Below, piece after piece: positions 57,308 through 63,873 of a stretch of 63,873 bases of DNA; positions within the stretch are counted from its first letter, which is position 1; the number at the start of each line of letters is the position of its first letter. Below the pieces are notes generated by a model. That model searched no databases and was not told the DNA's origin. It saw only the letters and a list, made by a program, of their open reading frames with translations. This stretch comes from Micractinium sp. NFX-FRZ (taxonomy: Eukaryota > Chlorophyta > Trebouxiophyceae > Chlorellales > Chlorellaceae), in NCBI GenBank assembly GCA_029339195.1, contig JAPTJF010000372.1, positions 1 through 63,873 on the forward strand, written 5' to 3'. The position numbers and the translations under genes were made by a program.

Positions 57308-57765
57308 CCCAATGTGCCTCAACAAGAGCACCCTCTCACAACCTGCCACTGCTGCTGCACCTCCTCGCTTGCAGAACCCCACCGGCTACAATGCAACGGC
57401 TGTCACGGACCCAAACTTCCAGGTGCATGCAGCTTGTGGGCGGGGGAGGGGCAGGGTGTGCCCCCTGTGGATGTTGTGCAAAATGTTGTCGCCAGCAATG
57501 CGGACCTGCATGCACCTGGCTGCTGTGCAAGATGCTGTCGCCAGCAATGCGGCCCTGCATGCACCTGGCTGCTGGCATGCAGTGTGCCATGCTCCGTTGC
57601 CACTCTCAAGGCTCCTTTCATTCTACATTCATGCACCACCCGTCTCACTGGCCCCTCCCTGTCTCCCCTGCTCCCCTTCCTCCCAACTTGCAGGGCCTGC
57701 TGTCGGGTGTTGTCTACAATGCAAACAGCACCACTCCCCGCGGGATCACCGCCACTTCCGGCTAA
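53108..57765 (+). CDS. KRE6: KRE6/SKN1-like GH16 beta-glucan synthesis protein, copy A
   Basis: Fifteen exons encode 658 residues: 53108-53153, 53302-53537, 53691-53819, 54021-54225, 54417-54657, 54943-55127, 55264-55308, 55500-55614, 55854-56008, 56171-56278, 56476-56528, 56685-56773, 56941-57190, 57375-57422, 57694-57765. Splicing the 46-base first exon gives a clean signal peptide (MRRWRGGSGAAILLLC, then AVAASLASSAAAA). KRE6/SKN1 proteins are needed for beta-1,6-glucan assembly in fungi and act in the secretory pathway. Seen: LVFSDEFDTDG, GGYIEAGLQFPGDDY, WPAFWLMGNLARPGY, MWPYTYNSCGG, the GH16 catalytic motif EIDMVEM (Glu279, Asp281, Glu284), THSTYWEGDF, FGLDWKPREYIRWYIDD, VDYVRVYQ. The end carries a Cys-rich PAN/apple-like domain (DCCQLCAKEPKCGAWTWNP). 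No type II membrane helix is seen, unlike yeast Kre6. Intron 10 has a GC donor. The natural polymer in algae is unknown. Confidence 0.93.
57271..57307. repeat. (GGCA)9 tetranucleotide
   Basis: About nine GGCA units lie in intron 13 of KRE6-like copy A, oriented as purine-rich on the gene strand. They are the complement of the CCTG runs seen at acceptors elsewhere. Confidence 0.9.
57486..57583. repeat. 49-bp tandem repeat in intron
   Basis: A 49-bp unit containing GTCGCCAGCAATGCGG and CTGCATGCACCTGGCTGCTG occurs twice in intron 14 of copy A, with a partial earlier unit. Confidence 0.85.
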
Positions 57766-59033
57766 GGCCTGCAACTGCGCCTGGGCGCACTTGGCTTTTG
57801 GGATTGGCAACAGTAGCGGCAGTGCATCACAAACGGATACGCATACGGTTTTCTAGCCACAGCCGTTTCACTTTCACCACCCAAACCTCTTCTCAGCGCA
57901 ACCCACCATCATCTGTGCCCCTCTCCGCTGCCTCTTCCCGGCCTTAGTCAGTGCTTGATTCTCTTGCTCTCTGTTTGATCCCTCCCCCAACAACACTTGA
58001 TTACCTTTCCCACCGTCACCGTGGGATGGGCCACCCCAGGCTCATCTCTGCTGCCTGGCACTCCATTCGTCCTCATCCCCCCCTCGGCATTGTACGTTCA
58101 CGTGCTGCCCCTCGCACTACATGTAACTGCATACGATTGATCTTATGGAACTGTAAGTGAGAAGGTACACCAGCTTGCAGAGCTGCCAGTTAGACAGAAT
58201 GAGAAGCGAGTGTGAGGCTGCATTCCGAATGCTGCTGGCTGCGCACTTGCATGCTGGCTCGCGCGAGCGGGCGGCTCAATGCAAGGGTGAAGTGCAAGTC
58301 GATGGGCGGGAGTTGAGCGCAGCGTGCTGGGACAGCAGCACCTGCTGTGGGACGTCAGCCAACACACCTCGGTGCCACCACATCCTGCAGACAACGACAC
58401 CTACGGCTCTAACCACCCTCGTGTTTTCAGAGGTCGTGCATGGCAGCAAGGTTGCAGTGTGCCACCCAGCGGGGCGCGAGCGGTGTGCCACGCAGAGGGT
58501 GGTGGCAGCAGTGGTGCAGATTCAGCCCCTCATGCATGGCGGCTGAAAGGAAGGTGGCGGCTGAAGGCAATGCCATCAAGCTGGTCGAGTCCAGAGGTGG
58601 TTTGGCACCCCCAAGCACTCCATGCTGTGCTACCTCAGGCCCTGCTGACCCACCCCGCTCCGCGCAGGCTGCCGACGCTAGCTGCGCAACCCCGGCCGCA
58701 CCTGCGCCATCATCTCCCTGGCTTGTTCTTCACGGATTCTGCTGGGCCATGCCTCATGCTGCGTTAACCCTCCTCCACACGCCTCCTGTCTCTGAATCGC
58801 AGCGCGTCAGCACTCAGGTACTCCTGCCAGGCAGCTGCCAGCTAGGCTGAACCAGACGCGTGCGCCCCAATACACATCTGGCATCCCGACGACACCTCCT
58901 ATTCTGTCACTCACTTGCATCGTTTGCTTGATCGCGCAAGCCTTCCCCGACCACAGGCCGCTACTTCGACAGGTCCACCACCGGTGCAGCTCGCCCAGCA
59001 GTACCTGCCGGCCTGCAATCGAAACCGAGTACC
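57766..59033. other. Spacer between the KRE6-like paralogues
   Basis: 1.27 kb containing the 3' UTR of copy A and the promoter of copy B. The base composition is less GC-rich up to about 58200. A 129-codon open frame at 58157-58546 is not recognisable. No TATA box is clear before 59034. Confidence 0.5.
58152..58156 (+). terminator. TGTAA poly(A) signal, KRE6-like copy A
   Basis: TGTAA lies 387 bases after the stop codon at 57765, at the end of an AT-richer stretch. Position and motif only. Confidence 0.4.
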
Positions 59034-62000
59034 ATGCGGCGAGGAAGAGAATGCGGGTTGCTGCTGTGTGAGCGCCAGTGGACCGGGGCACCTCATGGAC
59101 TGGTGTGGGCCACTGGCAGCAGGTTGTGTAAACTGCGGGCCAATTGCATGCAGCACCCAACCGGAGAGCACAGGGCGGGCACGGCGCATCCATCGATGAC
59201 CCTGTGGCCGACCCGCTCTACAGCGCCGCTAACCCTGCCTTGCCCTCCGCCGCTGCCGCCACCCGCCCGCCGCTCTGCAGGCGCCGCGCTTGCCGCCCTC
59301 CTCCTGACGGGCGCCAGCGCAAGGAGGCTGTTGTCTGAGGACGGTTCCTTGGATGACAGCAACAATGCCACCCAGACCCCTGCCGCCACGGGCGGCAATT
59401 GCGGGGGGCAGCTGGCAGGGCTGGCGGGTGCGGACGCCAAGTGGGTTGACCCCGCCACCCCCGCCACCGCCTGCACCATCCAGCGCTGCACCGACAACAA
59501 CCACACCGTGTGCATGAGCCAGAAACCGCAGAGCACCATGCAGGTACCCTGCTGTGCCGCCTCTGAGGGGTGGGCTGCCAGTGCTGGGCTGGCTGGTGTG
59601 TGGGCAGGGCGTGGCAGCTGAGAGGACTGCAGCTGTCAAGGGGTGGCTCTTCCTTGGCGCACCTGCCTCACAGATTGATACAACACAGAGCCTTGCCTGG
59701 AAGAACCCAGCTGCATGCAGGCTCACCTCTGCATGGTCAGTCAGCCATGTTCTTCCTGCCCCTGGGATCAGCATCGCCCCTCCACGCCCCGATCTGATCT
59801 GCTGCCGGCCGCCTCCCGCCGCCGCCCGCCCCCCGCCTGCAGCTGGTGTTCAGCGACGAGTTTGACACCGACGGGCGCGCCTTTGGCGTGGAGGCCAACG
59901 ACTCGCGCTGGACGGCAGACAACATGTGGTACGAGGGCACCAACGACTACGAGAACTACCGCTCCGAGCAGGTGGGACACTTGTAAGGGCCACCTTGTAA
60001 GGGCCACCTGATGAGGGAGCGTGGGTGCACAGAGGGATTGCACATTGCTGGCATGGAGCAGCAGTGGCCACGGGTGTGCTCCGGGAGCGCCGCAGCGGTC
60101 GGCTGACATGCATGTATGCATGCCCTCCATGCTGCCTGGCCCCGATTGTTGACCCCGCACGAGGCGCCCACCCGCTGCAGGTGAACACCACCGGCGGCGC
60201 TGCCACAATCAAGATGGAGCGCAAGCCCAGCTGGGCGTACGTGCAGCGGTACAACGGCGAGGTGTGGAACGTCACCAAGAACTACACCTCTGGCTTCTTC
60301 TCCTCCTGGAACAAGTTCTGCTTCACTGGCGGGTACCTCGAAGCGGGCCTGCAGTTCCCTGGCGACGACTACATCTCCGGCTTCTGTGAGCGGGCAGGGG
60401 CACGCTGCATGTGCGGGTGCATGTGCGAGCCAGGCAGGGAAGAGAGCGGCGCTGCTGCCATCTTATACCACCTCTGCTGCCTCTCGCACCGCTTGTTCTT
60501 GGGCTTGCTGGGCGGCCTCGATCCAGCGCTTTGCTTGATGACGCTGGCAAAGGCAAAGCTGCGCCCGAGCGCGTGCTGACATCTCACACGCCGCCCTGCA
60601 CCTTGTGCCTGCCCGTGCCGCGTTGTGCAGGGCCCGCATTCTGGCTGATGGGCAACCTGGCGCGCCCCGGCTACCTCATGAGCACCGGCGGCATGTGGCC
60701 CTACACCTACAACAGCTGCGGAGGCGGGGACGTGGGCCAGGAGCTCCCAGCCGCCAATAAGCCGCAGCTGATCACCGCGTGCCCCGACCCCCCCGGCTTC
60801 AACCGCTCCCTGTACGGCCTGCAGCCCGGCGTGGGGCGGGGCGCACCCGAGATCGACATGGTGGAAATGAAGTGAGTGCTGTGCCCTGCCAGCTGCCATT
60901 CCTGCTGAGGGTGAGTGAGTGATTGTGGTGAAGAGGACCGTGTGCAAGGGTGGGCGGGGATGGAGTGAGGGCCGGTGAAGTGATGTGCCAGCTGCCTGGC
61001 TGCCACCTGTTGCGATGCGAGAGGGCTTGCGGCCCCGCCTGCCTACCACCTCCCGGCTTGCCAACCCAGCAGCAGTGCACCGCCAGTCCTCACGGGTGCA
61101 CTCAGCTGCGCTTGCCTGCCAAGCGCGGGTGGTACCCCCTGTGTTCCATGTGCCGCACCTGCCTAACCCGCCGCACAACGCTTGGCTCACCCCGCACTGC
61201 GGCCCTTGCCTGCGCTCTGCACAGTACAGCGGTGGTGCACCTTCACATAAATGTCCTAGCCTGTTGCTTGTCTCACCCCTTGCTTGCCTGCCCTGCCTGC
61301 CTGCAGGGTGCCCCCCAGCGTCAACGAGCAGACCGGCGAGCCCATCCCATTGGGCATGCCTCGCGGCGGCGGCGAGGGCCGCCACCCCAACGCCCTCACC
61401 TCCATGACCCTGCAGGTTGGTTGGTTGGCCACACCGTGTATGCACACCAGCAATGCTGGCCTCTGCTTGCTGCGAAACAGTGTTTCTGCCTGCAGGGCCT
61501 GCCAGTTGTGCCAGCACGGCCCCACCACCCCTCGCCCCTGCACGCGCCCGCGCTGGCAGTCCTTGCTTAGCGCCGCTCTCACCGCTCTCGCCGCTAATGC
61601 TGTGTTGCAATTGCTGTGAATCTGCTTCCACAGCTTGGCCCGCTGCTGCCCGACGGCACCACGTGGATGGACCCTTACAACACTGGTGACAAAGGTCCCC
61701 TGGGTGCCGGTGAGTGTGCGTTGGGAATGCGCGGAGCAGCGGCGACGGGGCAGGCAGCCGAAAGGAGGGAGGAAGGAGGGCGGGAGGGCGGAGGCAGGGA
61801 GGTGCAGCGGATGAGGAGGGAGGCAGCGATGCGCAGGGCTCCCCATCATGCAGCGTACCTGCTGGCTCTGCTGACGTCCTATGCAGGGTGCGCTGCGGTG
61901 CACGAGCCTGCACACCCATGCCTCCATCCCTGCCCACACGACCCCCCCCCCCCCCCGCAGGCATGTACCTGCCCGAGCTTGGCGCCCCGCTTGGTGAGGC

Positions 62001-63873
62001 ACCCTGCCAGCCCCAAATCTGAGCGCCAGCGCAACTGCAGCGTGGTGCCACGTGGCCCCATGTGGTCCCGCTTGGCCCCACACTCAAGCAGCGCCAGCAG
62101 TGCCCGTGCATGAGTTCACCATCCATCCCTTCCCGCCTCTGCCCGACAGACCTTGTCTTGATTCCTTCCCGCCAACCTCCCCGGGGTCACCCCCACCACC
62201 CTCCCCCCTCGCCCGCAGAGGACATGTACACGCACTCCACCTACTGGCGGGGCACCTATGCCAGCGGGATGGAGCCACAGCTGAGGCAGGCCCAGAAGGA
62301 GCTCAACTTTGACGACGGCAAGTACAACGAGATGCTGGAAAACATCAGGTGCGCTGCGCTGCGCTGCGCTGTGCTGCGCTGGGGGGGGTGCAGGGGCGTG
62401 TGCAATGCGGACGTGCTGCGCTGTGCTGTGCTGTGCTGGCTGCGTGTGCTGTGCCACAGCTCCAGCTATGCAGTGCAGGCCTGCTCTTTTCTTGGTCCTG
62501 AAGCATGGAGGCCACTGCATGTGCAGGTGCTGCCCTGCTCGCATCCAGCCCAGGACCAGGGGCTTGGGCCCGATCCATCCCTGCCACACCGTGCTCCTCA
62601 CTCTGCTTTTCGCCCTCGCTTGCGCTGCTTCTCCAGGCCGGGCAACCAGGTGCAGGACTCCACTTCCGTCATGGCCTCCCTCAACCCCAGCTTTTTCAAC
62701 AGCTTCCACAAGTTTGGCGTGGTAAGCTTGCCCCTCGCTCATTCTCCCGCCATCTTTTCATCTGGCCTGCTGCACTGGCCGCTGCTGATGTCTGCACACC
62801 GCCACCTGCCAGGCATGGTCACCGTCGTGGCCCGCTCGTCGCAACGGCGCGTCACCCGTGCTGTGACTGCCCCCCTCCTCCCGGCAGGACTGGAAGCCCC
62901 GGGAGTACGTGCGCTGGTACATCGATGACGTGATGGTGTATGGTGAGCTGAGCTGGCGGCAGCGGGGACGGCTGCGGCGTGCTGTATCTGTGGGGGTGGG
63001 CGGTGGGTGGGACGGGCGCCGGCCGCCAACCCGCCACACCGTGCCTGGGTTGGGTTCCTCTCCCAGCTACAATCCCTTGTACCGATCAACTCATCGCTCT
63101 CCCCTCCTCGTCCTCCCCCCCTCTGCAGAGGTGAACAAGGAGGCGCTGCGGGGGCAGAGCAACGGCACGTATGAAACGTTTGAGCGCCTGATCCCGGTGG
63201 AGGCCATGTTTGTCATCTTCAACTTTGCCATGTCGGGTGCGTGCTGCGCAAAGCGGGGTGCCTCCACATGTTGGGTAGTGGGGATGGGTTGCCGTGGTGG
63301 GTGGGGGGCGGAAAGGTGGGCAGAGATCAGTGTTGAGGCCAGGGGACGGCATGCAGTGCCTGCTGGGTGGTGCCACTTGGGTATGCCTTACGGCGTCCCA
63401 GGAAAGGCTGCTTGCTTGGTTGCGACTTCTGCTGTGCCACCTTGTCACTGCCCCCCTGTGCGCATGCCCGACTCACACAACAACGGGCCACTGTTTTGCC
63501 ACATGCGCCCTGTGCAGACGGCTTCACCAAGGTTGATTTCGACCGCCTCAAGTTCCCCGCCGACTACAAGGTGACCAGGGCAGCGAGGTGGTGGGCCAGG
63601 ACCCTGGCTGCCTGCCCCTGCTGTGGTTGCAGCGCCGCACCACACACCTCGTGTCCCAGCCCTCGCTATCAGCCAGCACCATCACTGTCTGGGCCTGCCC
63701 CTCTCGCCCGCCCTCCCTCACTCCCATGTGCCCATCCCTCCCTTTCCTGTTACTTTGCCTCCCTCCTCCTCCCCCGCAGGTCGACTATGTGCGTGTGTAC
63801 CAGGAGAAGGAGTCGGTCAACGTGGGGTGCAGCCCCAAGGAGTACCCCACCGAGCAGTACATCGCCTGGTGAG
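59034..63873 (+). CDS. KRE6: KRE6/SKN1-like GH16 protein, copy B, cut at window end
   Basis: Fourteen exons are visible: 59034-59067, 59281-59543, 59843-59971, 60181-60385, 60631-60871, 61307-61415, 61634-61709, 61961-61993, 62219-62348, 62637-62721, 62888-62942, 63129-63236, 63518-63570, 63780-63868. The window ends in the next intron, so the PAN-like end is missing. The spliced start gives a signal peptide (MRRGRECGLLLC, then AALAALLLTGASA) matching copy A in layout. LVFSDEFDTDG, WPAFWLMGNLARPGY, EIDMVEM and FGVDWKPREYVRWYIDD are conserved, so it should be an active GH16-fold protein. Compared with copy A it has extra introns at 61416-61633 and 62722-62887, an intron moved by 15 bases (62349), a shorter MYLPELGAPL exon, and a GT rather than GC donor at 63237. 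Confidence 0.92.
62349..62381. repeat. GCGCT pentanucleotide run
   Basis: Imperfect TGCGC/GCGCT units begin exactly at the donor of an intron of KRE6-like copy B and recur at 62415-62450 with GCTGT variants. Confidence 0.8.

Larger units (their letters stand above)
53108..63873 (+). repeat. Tandem gene duplication of KRE6-like genes
   Basis: The block 53108-57765 and the block from 59034 to the right edge are head-to-tail copies. Exons align one for one except for two extra introns and one shifted intron in copy B. Coding identity is high while introns are unrelated, so the duplication is not very recent or introns diverge fast. Confidence 0.93.

Noticed and set aside
58157..58546. 129-codon open frame between the KRE6-like genes
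   Set aside because: No recognisable content, no splice partners, and it lies where a 3' UTR and promoter are expected. Kept as spacer.
60369..62126. 585-codon minus-strand open frame
   Set aside because: It runs antisense through exons and introns of KRE6-like copy B and ignores their splice sites; GC-rich antisense frames are often open.
1..63873. Bacterial, plasmid, viral, CRISPR or organelle origin of the window
   Set aside because: Dense spliceosomal introns, nuclear-type gene set and transit peptides argue for nuclear algal DNA; no arrays, transposases, capsid or polymerase genes were seen.

Overview
This window looks like nuclear DNA of a GC-rich green alga, most likely a trebouxiophyte of the Chlorella/Micractinium/Auxenochlorella type. 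The genes are split by many short GT-AG introns and some GC-AG introns. Coding runs are rich in Ala, Gln, Ser and Gly from CAG/GCN/AGC repeats. The gene set mixes plastid functions (biotin carboxyl carrier protein, an OPR/RAP RNA-binding protein) with typical eukaryotic ones (WEE1, MRG chromatin protein, sterol isomerase, golgin). Genus and species are inferred, not shown. Exon maps were built by hand from splice signals, protein motifs and reading-frame phase. Almost all sum to an exact open frame, but none is backed by transcript data.

Layout, left to right. 1-970: 44-bp minisatellite. 1593-10729 (-): OPR/RAP/SAP organelle RNA-binding protein. 11048-13169 (+): plastid acetyl-CoA carboxylase BCCP, divergent from the former. 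14261-18276 (-): type I L-asparaginase. 18827-20369 (+): unrecognised Cys-rich protein, 5' end unresolved. 20994-22501 (-): EBP/HYD1 sterol isomerase. 22879-26391 (+): MRG chromodomain protein, sharing a 377-bp divergent promoter with it. 26802-27991 (+): coiled-coil polyQ protein. 28584-29996 (+): CCDC137-like protein. 30501-31890 (+): IMP2-type signal-peptidase homologue that has lost its catalytic dyad. 32809-39013 (-): WEE1 kinase with a C-terminal tail of over 700 residues. 39258-45455 (+): large LRR-like protein, divergent from WEE1. 45955-47147 (+): hypothetical protein. 48351-52408 (-): golgin with a C-terminal membrane anchor. 53108-57765 (+) and 59034 to the right edge (+): tandem KRE6/SKN1-type GH16 beta-glucan synthesis proteins; the second copy is cut by the window end.

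There is no operon logic. Genes sit in divergent pairs with short shared promoters (OPR/BCCP, EBP/MRG, WEE1/LRR, golgin/KRE6) and in convergent pairs with overlapping 3' regions. The closest thing to a functional cluster is the KRE6 pair for wall or storage glucan in the secretory pathway, next to a Golgi tether; this adjacency may be chance. I saw no tRNA, rRNA, CRISPR array, transposase, reverse transcriptase or bacterial operon.

The points most worth following are: the pseudo-protease IMP2 homologue; a threefold exon-like repeat inside the MRG chromodomain gene that could act as a poison exon; the frequent use of GC-AG introns, with a GT-to-GC donor change visible between the KRE6 paralogues; intron gain and sliding plus a conversion-like identical exon between those paralogues; the OPR-RAP-SAP fusion; and the large WEE1 tail.
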